From Okeania sp. KiyG1 (lineage in GTDB: Bacteria > Cyanobacteriota > Cyanobacteriia > Cyanobacteriales > Microcoleaceae): a stretch of DNA of 64,000 nucleotides. A program made the translations under genes and the position numbers. The stretch is taken from positions 28,527 to 92,526 of the forward strand of contig NZ_BLZO01000087.1 in NCBI RefSeq assembly GCF_014132355.1, written 5' to 3'. Each line of letters starts with the position of its first letter. Within the stretch, counting starts at the first letter, position 1. The notes under the pieces are model-generated. The model did no database searches and had not been told where the DNA came from. It was given only the letters and a program-made list of their open reading frames with translations. Shown here piece after piece: positions 43,911-52,274 of the stretch.

Positions 43911-45257
43911 TTGAGAAATTATAAAAAAGCTATAGAGTTAAACAAAAATTCCCACGATATCTTGGAGAAAATAGGTGACTTATTGGCTCTAAAAAATCAG
44001 TGGGATGAAGCAGTGGATTATTACAAAATTGCACGGCTTAATCCTGAATTTTCTCTTGAAGAACGGCTGATAGGTTTGGGAAAACTTAAGCAAGAACAGG
44101 GTCATTTGCTCCAAGCTGTAAAACTTTATAGTCGAGCTATTCAGTTAAAGGAAAGTGAAAGTGAACCAGAAAACTTGCCTATCTCTATTGTGAATAAAGG
44201 AGAATTATGCCAGATAGATTTAGAGTCAAATAAACAGATAATTTATACAGAAATTCATCCAGAAATAACCAGTTCTCTGGAACCACCGAAAACTGTTCAT
44301 CCCCTCGTTCATCCCCTTTTATCAGAACAAGAAAAGAAATCAGGAAATTCATCTGTGGTTGTAATTCCTGGTGGTAGCGTCTGGATAAATAATCGTGTAC
44401 CCATTGCGATCGCTTCTGAAGAAGGTAAAATCTTAATTAAAGATGTTGTACGAAGTCCAGATATTACAGCTTTGCCTGTCAACAATTTACCGCCAGTTTT
44501 AGAGCTAGATGAACCGACAGCTTTTTTATCAGTACGCAAAGAGTATAACTATTGCCATTGGGTACTAGATTTACTGCCAAAAATTGGTTTGCTACAAAAA
44601 AGTGGTTTAGACTTGAAAAATATCAGTAAGTTTGTAGTTAGTTCCCAAAGCGAACGACCGTTTCAAAGAGAAACTTTAGAAATTTTAGGTATTCCTTCAG
44701 AAAAGATTGTTGAAAGTATAAAACATCCTTACATTAAGGCAAAAACCTTAATAATTCCGTCATTGGTTCCTCAGCTTGGCCGCTTAGTAACTATGCAAGG
44801 ATGGGCTTGTCAATTTATCAAAACAGAATTTACAAACTCAGAAGTACGGCAAAAGTTAGATGTTTCAGATAGGATATATATAAGCAGAAAAGATGCTCCT
44901 AGTCGCCAAGTTATTAATGAATCAGATGTAGCCGAATTTTTAAGTAAATTTGGCATTAAAAGTGTAACTCTAACATCTATGTCAGTAGCAGAACAAGCCC
45001 TATTACTGGCAAGTGCTCAAGTAGTAATAGCTCCTCATGGAGCAGGTTTAACTAATTTGTTGTTTTGTAATTCAGGAACTAAAGTAATCGAATTAATGTC
45101 GCCAGATGCAGTACGTCCTTGTTACTATCACTTGAGCAATCATTGTAGTTTAGATTATTATTATTTGTTGGGAGAATCTGTTGATGCAGCTAAACAAGAT
45201 ATGATAATTAACATAGATTTATTGTCAGACCTAATGAAACTTGCTGGTATATCTTAA
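43911..45257 (+). CDS. TPR / GT61 (DUF563) glycosyltransferase
   Basis: 448 residues. The last TPRs occupy 1-80. A GT61-type catalytic region follows: RKEYNYCHWVLDLLPKIGLL near 205, RIYISRKDAPSRQVINESDV near 325, and the signature VVIAPHGAGLTNLLFCNSGT near 380. GT61 enzymes are GT-B-like and transfer xylose, GlcNAc or related sugars onto glycans. The true N-terminus lies in the preceding piece. 39 bases separate it from the next gene. Confidence 0.85.
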   Translation: MRNYKKAIELNKNSHDILEKIGDLLALKNQWDEAVDYYKIARLNPEFSLEERLIGLGKLKQEQGHLLQAVKLYSRAIQLKESESEPENLPISIVNKGELCQIDLESNKQIIYTEIHPEITSSLEPPKTVHPLVHPLLSEQEKKSGNSSVVVIPGGSVWINNRVPIAIASEEGKILIKDVVRSPDITALPVNNLPPVLELDEPTAFLSVRKEYNYCHWVLDLLPKIGLLQKSGLDLKNISKFVVSSQSERPFQRETLEILGIPSEKIVESIKHPYIKAKTLIIPSLVPQLGRLVTMQGWACQFIKTEFTNSEVRQKLDVSDRIYISRKDAPSRQVINESDVAEFLSKFGIKSVTLTSMSVAEQALLLASAQVVIAPHGAGLTNLLFCNSGTKVIELMSPDAVRPCYYHLSNHCSLDYYYLLGESVDAAKQDMIINIDLLSDLMKLAGIS

Positions 45258-45296
45258 AACAAAAAATATTTGAAAAACAATTAGTTAGGAAAAAAT

Positions 45297-47180
45297 ATGA
45301 CTACAAGCAAATATAAAGAAGCAAAAAAACTGAAACAAGAAGGGAAATTAGAAGAAGCAATAACAGCTTACCAAAAAGCAATAGAAATTAATCCTAATTT
45401 TTATTCCTATCATCACGAACTGGGGGAAATATTAACAGAAAAAGGAGACTGGGAAGGAGCGATCACCTCCTACTCAAAAGCAATAGAACTTAACCCAAAA
45501 TATGCTTGGTCTCACCATAATTTGGGAGCAGCATTCAGCAAAATAGGGAAATATGGTAAAGCTATAGAAAAATATCGTCAGGCTATCAAACTCAAGCCCA
45601 AATATGCTGGTTTTTGTCATAGTTTAGGAGAAGCATTCCGCCAACAAGAGAAACTAGGTAAAGCAGTTAATTGGTACTTAAAAACTGTTAAAATTAATCC
45701 TAATTTTAGTCAGGCTTATCTGAATTTAGCAGAAATTTTTATCAAGGAAGGAAAATTAGAAGAAGCGGCTACTAATTTAGAGAAAGCAATAGAAATAAAT
45801 CCAAATTGTGCTGAATATTATCAAAAATTAGGGGATGTTTATTCTGCACAAGAAAATCTAGAACCTGCTTTAGCATCTTATCAAAAAATGATGGAAATTA
45901 ATCCTGTAACAGCAGATGAAAGGCAACAATTTCAGGCTCAATTAGAGCAAACTCAATCTCAACTAGCTCAAACCCAAATAGAATTAGAACAAGCAAAATT
46001 TCAGCCTAGTCAAACTACAACTGAATTAGAAGCAGCTCAGTCTGAACAAACTGAAACAGAAAACCTATTAAATCAATCTCTTGAATTACTAGGTCAAAGT
46101 GACAAGGTATTGAGTGAATCTCTGGAGAAATATCGCCAGAGTCAAGAAGCTTTAAATAACTGTCAAACAGAATTAGAAAAAACTAGCGCTGATCGCGATC
46201 GCTATCAGCAAGAATTAACTCAAACCCAACAAGTTTTAAATCAGTCTTTAGCTCAACTAGAGGAAACGGAAGCAGTTTTACATCAAGCTGTGGAAAAACT
46301 CCAGGAAAAAGAAGCACTTATTTCTAGTGGGACTCAGTTACAACCCACCCAAACTGTTAAGGAACTAGAAAATACCAAAACCAAACTTGTAGAAACTGAG
46401 GCATCATTGGAGCGCTCCTTAAAATTGCAAAGTCAAACCCAACAAGCTTTAGATCGTTCCTTAGAACAACTTAGACAGTACGAACAAGTATTAAATCAAT
46501 TAGATGGAACCGAAACAATACCAGAAACATCACCAATTTTAGTATCTTACAGTAGAGCTAATCCTAGTCCTCGTTATCGTCAACTTTTAGCGATGTACCA
46601 GAATATGCACGCTAGCAATGATAAAATTTTCTATGGTCAAAGTCTTCTCCCCCATGCAGAAAAAATTAAAGAGTTGGTAGAAAAATATCAAGCTAAATCT
46701 TTACTAGATTATGGTGCGGGGAAAGGTTCTGCTTATCGTTCCCCTTTTACATCACCTACCGAGGAAGTTTTTCCTAATATTCAGACTTTCTGGGGAATCA
46801 ATAATGTGGCCTGTTACGAACCCGCTTATGTTGAATTTAATACCTTACCTACAGGTAAATTTGATGCTGTAGTTTGTACAGATGTACTAGAACATTGCCC
46901 AGAAGAAGATATGCGTTGGATTGTAGAAGAGATATTTTCTTTCGCTACCAAATTTGTCTATGCTAATGTAGCTTGCAGACCAGCTCGAAAGACTTTACCG
47001 AATGGAGAAAACGCTCACTCTACTATTAAACCTGTAGAATGGTGGCGATCGCTCTTGCAGGAGATTAATAAACGTCATCCTCAAGTCAGTTATTATTTTT
47101 GGTTTGAAGTAGTAAAACCAAATAGCAAAAAACTTGATTTAGTATTAGTAGAAAGTGAAAATTTAATGGTTTGTAGTTAA
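45297..47180 (+). CDS. TPR / coiled-coil / SAM methyltransferase
   Basis: 627 residues. TPRs at 1-205, a Gln/Glu-rich coiled coil at about 210-410 (LEQTQSQLAQTQIELEQAK), then a class I methyltransferase at 430-627 (SLLDYGAGKGSAYRS near 468, FDAVVCTDVLEHCPEEDMRW near 530, YANVACRPARKTLPNGENAH). The methyltransferase differs from the GWV-linked ones and lacks the accessory module. The coiled coil may hold it in a complex with other TPR or coiled-coil proteins. An RBS-like TTAGGA precedes the ATG. Confidence 0.8.
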   Translation: MTTSKYKEAKKLKQEGKLEEAITAYQKAIEINPNFYSYHHELGEILTEKGDWEGAITSYSKAIELNPKYAWSHHNLGAAFSKIGKYGKAIEKYRQAIKLKPKYAGFCHSLGEAFRQQEKLGKAVNWYLKTVKINPNFSQAYLNLAEIFIKEGKLEEAATNLEKAIEINPNCAEYYQKLGDVYSAQENLEPALASYQKMMEINPVTADERQQFQAQLEQTQSQLAQTQIELEQAKFQPSQTTTELEAAQSEQTETENLLNQSLELLGQSDKVLSESLEKYRQSQEALNNCQTELEKTSADRDRYQQELTQTQQVLNQSLAQLEETEAVLHQAVEKLQEKEALISSGTQLQPTQTVKELENTKTKLVETEASLERSLKLQSQTQQALDRSLEQLRQYEQVLNQLDGTETIPETSPILVSYSRANPSPRYRQLLAMYQNMHASNDKIFYGQSLLPHAEKIKELVEKYQAKSLLDYGAGKGSAYRSPFTSPTEEVFPNIQTFWGINNVACYEPAYVEFNTLPTGKFDAVVCTDVLEHCPEEDMRWIVEEIFSFATKFVYANVACRPARKTLPNGENAHSTIKPVEWWRSLLQEINKRHPQVSYYFWFEVVKPNSKKLDLVLVESENLMVCS

Positions 47181-47316
47181 AGAAGCACCTCAGCAATCAG
47201 CGGTCAGCACCTCAGCAAGATTATTTTTTTTAAGTTAACCCAGAGCTGCTAAAAGCTGATAGCTGATAGCTAGTTAATACTATCTCATCTTTTTAATCAA
47301 AATCAGCAAAAAAAAT

Positions 47317-47322
47317 AAGGAG
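47317..47322 (+). promoter_or_regulatory. Strong ribosome binding site
   Basis: AAGGAG seven bases before ATG 47330, the best Shine-Dalgarno match before any gene here; it fixes that start. Confidence 0.75.
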
Positions 47323-47329
47323 AAAACAA

Positions 47330-49150
47330 ATGTCATTTACACCGTTGATGGGATTAATGGTTGCCAGACTTACCGACAGTCTGCCACTAAATCCTACTGT
47401 TATTGAACTTGGCAATCAAACTTTTAAAATGAACGATGAAATTTTGGAGAAAGTAATTTTTTCTCCACCCAGAAATGCCAATGTTCCTACTTTACAAAAT
47501 CTACTGAAGATTAATATTAAAAAACGGGGTGATAAAACAGCAGATTATTACAAAGCATTGGGATTTTCAGAATATGTTGCTATTGATGTAAATGACAAAT
47601 ATGATAGTTTGATGATGGATTTGAATCTCGATATCAAGCAACATTATGGCTACACAAAACAATATGATTTGGTGACAAATAATGGTACTGGAGAACATTT
47701 ATTTAACCAATATGCTGTCTTTAAAAATAGCCACGATTTAGCTAAGGTAAATGGAATAATTCTGTTTATTCTTCCTTTTGCTAATTGGGTTAACCACGGT
47801 TTTTTTAATTTTCATCCGGTTTTATTTAGAGATTTAGCTGGAGCCAACAATTACAAAATTGAATATATTGCTTTAGGAAATAGGTGGGGTTATACTCAAA
47901 CTCTAACTAAAAATCATGTATGGTGGAAAAATTCTGAACCAATGAAAAAAGAAGTTAGTAAAATAATGGAATTAAGTAAAAACCCAGGTTCAGATCCATT
48001 TGTGATTGCAGCTATGCGCAAGCAGGAAGAAAAAGATTTTAGAATGCCTATACAAGGAATATATGCTGGAGATGTAACCAGTGGAGAAATTAACCAAAGA
48101 TATACTTCTGAAGTTAAAAAAGCAAATTTACAAACATCAGAAAATCTAACTAAAAATCTAACTAAAACTACCAGTAATTCGACTTTTGTTGGAGGAGATT
48201 TTACAAGAAATTATAGCCTTTTACAACGGGCAACCAAAGCTGATATCATGCTTGAACCTTACCCTTATATGGTAATAGAAAATGCTCTTCCAGAAGATTT
48301 ATATCAGGCTTTAGCTAAGGAATATCCCAATTATGATACTATCGTCAGAGGTCGCCCTTTAAAAAATTTGCTTCAGTACGAAGCGAGAGAAATTTTGAAT
48401 GTAGCAGAACATACGATTTCTTCTCTGTGGTTAGAATTTTTTAAGTATCATACTTCCCAGAATTTCTTTATGGAAGTTATGAATTTATTTGGGGATGTTA
48501 TCAGACAAGAATATCCCAATTTGGAATCCCGCATCGGTAGAAAATTGGAACAGATGACTACTGGGGTAAGACATCGAGATTCAACAGATATTGGACTTGA
48601 TTCTATTTTTGGTATTAACCCTCAACCAACAACATCTTATATTCGCGGCCATCATGTCGATCAACCAACAGAATTGTATGCAATGTTATTATATATGCGT
48701 CCCGAACATGACAAAAGTGATGGCGGTAGCTTGGAGATATATAGTTTTAAAGGCGATCGCCCAGTGTTGAGAGGAGTTAGTGTTTCTCCCCAGGATGTTG
48801 ATTTGGTAAGAAGTGTAAAATATCAAGAAAATACCTTGTTTTTCTTCATTAATACTACTCGCTCGGTACACGCTGTAACGGGACACCCAATGATTGATAA
48901 TACTTTTAGACGTTATGTAAATGTTTGTGGTGAATTGCAGATTCCTTTATGGGATAAAAATAATCCTAATGCTAATGATAGCAATAGGGCGAAATCGGTT
49001 GTTTTGTCTGGGGAAAAAACATTGAAACAGTTGCAACCAATACAGGAGAGAATAGAGCAGTCAGAAAATCATCTCCAGCAAACCCAACAAGAATTAGAAA
49101 AATTCCAAATTACACTACAAAAAATTCAACAAAAATTTGGCAATAAGTAA
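47330..49150 (+). CDS. Methyltransferase-like / 2-oxoglutarate-Fe(II) oxygenase fusion
   Basis: 606 residues. The first 230 look like a degenerate methyltransferase (TVIELGNQTF, YVAIDVNDKYDSLMMDLNLD, YDLVTNNGTGEHLFNQY). From about 285 there is a prolyl-4-hydroxylase-like oxygenase: PYPYMVIENALPEDLYQALA, the metal pair H-x-D in RGHHVDQPTELY (near 441), the distal histidine in TRSVHAVTGHP (near 513) and the 2-oxoglutarate-binding arginine in FRRYVNV. Such enzymes hydroxylate sugars, lipids or proteins. The last 45 residues are coiled coil (LQQTQQELEKFQITLQ). The target is unknown; the position suggests modification of the surface glycan or its carrier. Confidence 0.8.
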   Translation: MSFTPLMGLMVARLTDSLPLNPTVIELGNQTFKMNDEILEKVIFSPPRNANVPTLQNLLKINIKKRGDKTADYYKALGFSEYVAIDVNDKYDSLMMDLNLDIKQHYGYTKQYDLVTNNGTGEHLFNQYAVFKNSHDLAKVNGIILFILPFANWVNHGFFNFHPVLFRDLAGANNYKIEYIALGNRWGYTQTLTKNHVWWKNSEPMKKEVSKIMELSKNPGSDPFVIAAMRKQEEKDFRMPIQGIYAGDVTSGEINQRYTSEVKKANLQTSENLTKNLTKTTSNSTFVGGDFTRNYSLLQRATKADIMLEPYPYMVIENALPEDLYQALAKEYPNYDTIVRGRPLKNLLQYEAREILNVAEHTISSLWLEFFKYHTSQNFFMEVMNLFGDVIRQEYPNLESRIGRKLEQMTTGVRHRDSTDIGLDSIFGINPQPTTSYIRGHHVDQPTELYAMLLYMRPEHDKSDGGSLEIYSFKGDRPVLRGVSVSPQDVDLVRSVKYQENTLFFFINTTRSVHAVTGHPMIDNTFRRYVNVCGELQIPLWDKNNPNANDSNRAKSVVLSGEKTLKQLQPIQERIEQSENHLQQTQQELEKFQITLQKIQQKFGNK

Positions 49151-49178
49151 TGAATAATGAATAATGAATAATGAATAA
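49150..49178. repeat. TAATGAA heptamer repeat
   Basis: Four tandem 7-base units right after the oxygenase stop codon. Confidence 0.8.
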
Positions 49179-49209
49179 TGAAAACTATCTTTAGATTATC
49201 AATAAACCC

Positions 49210-49431
49210 TAATTAGGGCTTGCTGATTAAATCTAAAAGTCTTTACATATAAAGGTTATAGCTTTTTTTGGTATCAAAAAGTGCGAGGTTTTAGGTGGTT
49301 TCGGTTCAAAAACTTCCTATTTTGGGGTAACTATGGCATAAAAATCAAGGAACAATTATTCCTCCTACTTTCTCTATCTTCCCACCCTCCCCATACTTCC
49401 CACACTCTGCTTTTTTCAGCAAACCCTAATT
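49210..49431. repeat. Inverted-repeat element, TAGGGCTT / AAACCCTAA family
   Basis: Ends TAATTAGGGCTTGCTGA and TCAGCAAACCCTAATTA; the same family as 14125-14403 and 50449-50718. It fills the gap before kdsB, and no promoter could be picked out in it. Confidence 0.8.
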
Positions 49432-49471
49432 ATCAATTATCCATGATCAATTATTAATTATCAATAAGGCT

Positions 49472-50230
49472 GTGAATAACCTTAAATCAATTGTAGTAAT
49501 ACCTGCTCGTCTCGCTTCAACTCGTCTACCTCGAAAAATACTGGCAGATATTGGCGGACATCCCATGCTGTGGCACGTCTATCAAAGATGTCTCCAAGCT
49601 ACCAAACCATCAGAGATTCATATTGCTACTGACTCGGAAGAAATTGCTGATGCTGTCCGCAGTTGGGGCGGCAACGTCTGGATGACTTCCCCAGATTGTG
49701 CTTCTGGTACTGAACGTATAGTATCTATCATAGACCGCCTCGAAGCAGATTTTATTGTTAATGTTCAAGGAGACCAACCTCTGTTGGAACCAAAAGTAAT
49801 AGACCAAACTATTGAAACTTTTGAGAATACTCATCCTTTGCCAGATATTGTTACTCCTGCTTGCCTACTTTCTGAAAAGGGTATATTTGACCCCAATGTG
49901 GTGAAAATGGTGAAAAATCATGCTGGATATGCTATGTATTTTTCCCGGAACCCTATTCCTTATGTCCGGGATGTGGAATCAGAAAAGTGGTTTGAGTCAA
50001 CTAAATTTTGGGGTCATGTGGGAATTTATGGCTATAAGCGACAGGTACTTGAGGATTATCATACATTACCTGCTAGTGATTTAGAGTCGGCAGAAAAGTT
50101 AGAGCAGTTACGTTTTTTAGAGGCAGGGAAAAGGATTATGACTTTTGTTACTGACCATCATGGCATATCGGTAGATACTCAGTGGCAGTTGGATTTGGTT
50201 AGAGAGCGCTATGGGGAAGTCAAAAGTTAA
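49472..50230 (+). CDS. kdsB: CMP-Kdo synthetase (3-deoxy-manno-octulosonate cytidylyltransferase)
   Basis: 252 residues. It activates Kdo with CTP to CMP-Kdo in the cytoplasm. Family signatures: IVVIPARLASTRLPRKILAD (residues 6-25), HPMLWHVYQRC, HIATDSEEIADAV, TSPDCASGTERI, DFIVNVQGDQPLLEP and a late YFSRNPIPY. WGHVGIYGYKRQVL and SAEKLEQLRFLEAG complete the fold. Length is normal for the family. The start is GTG at 49472; no ATG lies nearby. It is the last step of the Kdo pathway whose other three genes lie downstream, although the spacing does not make it a tight operon. Confidence 0.95.
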   Translation: MNNLKSIVVIPARLASTRLPRKILADIGGHPMLWHVYQRCLQATKPSEIHIATDSEEIADAVRSWGGNVWMTSPDCASGTERIVSIIDRLEADFIVNVQGDQPLLEPKVIDQTIETFENTHPLPDIVTPACLLSEKGIFDPNVVKMVKNHAGYAMYFSRNPIPYVRDVESEKWFESTKFWGHVGIYGYKRQVLEDYHTLPASDLESAEKLEQLRFLEAGKRIMTFVTDHHGISVDTQWQLDLVRERYGEVKS

Positions 50231-50250
50231 AAGTCAAAAGTCAAAAGTAA
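50219..50250. repeat. AAAAGTC heptamer repeat at the end of kdsB
   Basis: Three to four AAAAGTC-type units overlapping the last kdsB codons; the same heptamer is used as coding linker in the 1921-residue glycosyltransferase. Confidence 0.8.
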
Positions 50251-50373
50251 GATTTTATAGGCTTAAAACTTTGACGCTACAGTAATTTCAGGAAATTATT
50301 TCACATATTTATTATAGTTTTAAACTATTTGTGACATCTTTATCTACAGCGGTTTTCATTTGGGTAAACCACA

Positions 50374-50401
50374 GTAGGGGCGAATGGCCATTCGCCCCTA
50401 C
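50374..50401. repeat. 28-bp palindromic element
   Basis: Perfect copy with arms GTAGGGGCGAATGG, between kdsB and kdsD. Confidence 0.9.
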
Positions 50402-50448
50402 AGGATTTTTGCTTATGAAGATGTGGTTCATCAATTTGAAAAGCGCTG

Positions 50449-50718
50449 TAGGGTTTGCTAAATAAAGTATGAGTGGTAGGGGTAGGAGTCAGAATTCTGA
50501 ATTTTCTACGGAATGCTCCGCAAACAGAATTCAGGAGGAGCAGGGAATTATAGAGGAGGTAGTCGGAAAAATTGGATATAGTGATTTTTCTGCCATAATC
50601 GTCCTAAAATACTAGCTTTATGCAGTTCTTTCCACCGAAAAGCTGACACTTTTTTAGACCAAAAAATGCTACAACCAATATCAGTCAATGCTTTGATATT
50701 TAATCAGCAAGCCCTATT
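50449..50718. repeat. Inverted-repeat element, TAGGGCTT / AAACCCTAA family (reverse copy)
   Basis: Starts TAGGGTTTGCTAAATA and ends AATCAGCAAGCCCTA. A word around tctacggaatgctccgc (50497-50522) is a further nested palindrome. Between this element and kdsD I see no clear promoter. Confidence 0.7.
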
Positions 50719-50827
50719 TATAGTGAATTGGTATGAATACTAGAAACTATAATTAACAAAAAAAGTCAAATAAATAACGATCAAAAAATTATAAATTTTT
50801 CTAATTTTCGACTTTTTACTTAAAATA

Positions 50828-51832
50828 ATGATTCAAACCTTAACTAAAAATTCAATTTTAGAAGTAGCAAAGGCTACAATAGCAAAAGAAGCTCATGCTG
50901 TGGCTGCCCAAGCGGAAGCTTTAGACCAAAATTTCCTGGACTTAGCCCAACACTTAATCGAAAACCAATACAAAACTTTTGTTGCTGGTATTGGTAAATC
51001 AGGGTTGGTAGGGAGACAATTAGCTAGTAAATTAGCTTGTATTGGTGTAAAAGCTGTCTATATTGACCCTAATGATGCTCTACATGGAGAATTAGGTTTA
51101 GTAGAAGCTGGAGATTTAGTAATTTGTTTGAGCAAAAGTGGCGCTACAGGAGAATTAGTATTTCTGGCCAAAGTAGCTCGACTACGAGGGGCAAAAATAG
51201 CAGCGATGGTCTGTCGAGTACCATCCCCACTCTCTAAATTAGCAGATTGGACAATAAAATTGGACGTTGCAGCAGAAGCGACAGAAATAGAGATTCCGAC
51301 AAGTAGCGCGATCGCTCAGACTGCTGTGGGTGATGCTTTAGTGGTTGCTGTAGCGAATGCTCGTGGGTTTACGGCGGACCAGTTCTCAGAAAATCATCCG
51401 GCTGGTAATCTAGGAGTATTGTTGGGGTCTCAAGTTAATGATTTAATGCACAAAGCACCGGAAGAAGTCCCGGTTTTATCTCCAGAAAGTTTTCTGCATG
51501 AAGCTTTGATAGAAATGACGAGACAACCTTTGGGTGCTGCTTTAGTTGCTGACTCTGAGAACCATTTAATTGGTATTATTACTGATGGGGATATTCGGCG
51601 TATTGTCAAGGATAATCCAGAACATTTTCTCAGTTCTACTGTTGGAAATTGTATGACTAAAAGTCCTCTGTTTTGTCAACCAGATATTTCAGCTATTGAA
51701 GTTTTGAAAATGATGGAAGAGAATAAGAAGAAACCTGTTTATGTTTTGCCAGTTGTGGATATTAATCATCAGGTTTTAGGATTGGTGAGGATGCATGATT
51801 TGACTCAATTCCAGCTTAAAGAAGTAAAATAA
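50828..51832 (+). CDS. kdsD: Arabinose-5-phosphate isomerase
   Basis: 334 residues. It converts ribulose-5-phosphate to arabinose-5-phosphate, the first committed step to Kdo. N-terminal SIS domain (45-180): FVAGIGKSGLVGRQLASKLA, the active-site region YIDPNDALHGELGLV, and CLSKSGATGELVFLAKVAR. Two CBS domains follow (about 210-330; QPLGAALVADSENHLIGIIT, DGDIRRIV, KKPVYVLPVVDINHQVLGLV). Organisation and length are those of KdsD/KpsF. Which of the two (LPS or capsule type) cannot be told from sequence. ATG start. Confidence 0.93.
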   Translation: MIQTLTKNSILEVAKATIAKEAHAVAAQAEALDQNFLDLAQHLIENQYKTFVAGIGKSGLVGRQLASKLACIGVKAVYIDPNDALHGELGLVEAGDLVICLSKSGATGELVFLAKVARLRGAKIAAMVCRVPSPLSKLADWTIKLDVAAEATEIEIPTSSAIAQTAVGDALVVAVANARGFTADQFSENHPAGNLGVLLGSQVNDLMHKAPEEVPVLSPESFLHEALIEMTRQPLGAALVADSENHLIGIITDGDIRRIVKDNPEHFLSSTVGNCMTKSPLFCQPDISAIEVLKMMEENKKKPVYVLPVVDINHQVLGLVRMHDLTQFQLKEVK

Positions 51833-51933
51833 TTAGAAGTCAGGGCAAGACACGGATTTGGCCACGGATGCACGGATGGATATTTCAGTTATCAGTTATC
51901 AGTTTTTAGTTGTCAGTTTTCAGGGTTCAGTAG

Positions 51934-52050
51934 TGGACCGATACAGCTAATTTAGTGCAAATTTGTAGGCTCAGTTAGACGGCTGAAATTTAGACGATAA
52001 AAGGGATTTAGCAATCCGTCGTAACGCACAATTGAATATGTGTCAGTCCA
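51934..52050. repeat. Inverted-repeat element, GGACTGACACA family
   Basis: Ends TGGACCGATACAGCTAA and TGTGTCAGTCCA; other copies at 54796-54909 and 60721-60851. (AGTTATC)n-type heptamers lie just before it (51880-51920). Confidence 0.7.
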
Positions 52051-52113
52051 GTAGGGTGCGTGAATGGAATGTAACGCTCCTCCGAACCCAAATATTTCGG
52101 TGCGTTACTTTAT

Positions 52114-52205
52114 CAGGACTTACGCAAAGGCACTATGGATAGTAGATAAAAACTATAGCACTATGGTATATATAGTGTTTTTGTCGGAAAAGTGCGTAAG
52201 TCCTG
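52114..52205. repeat. Inverted-repeat element, CAGGACTTACGCA family
   Basis: Ends CAGGACTTACGCA and TGCGTAAGTCCTG with no coding capacity. Other copies at 56593-56683 and 57302-57413. The rest of the 51833-52274 gap is STRR-like filler, with a solo AAACCCTAATTA end near 52240. Confidence 0.8.
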
Positions 52206-52274
52206 TTTATTTTTCAATGCTTTGATAATTGATCGGTAAACCCTAATTATCCATTATTCATTATCCATTATCAA

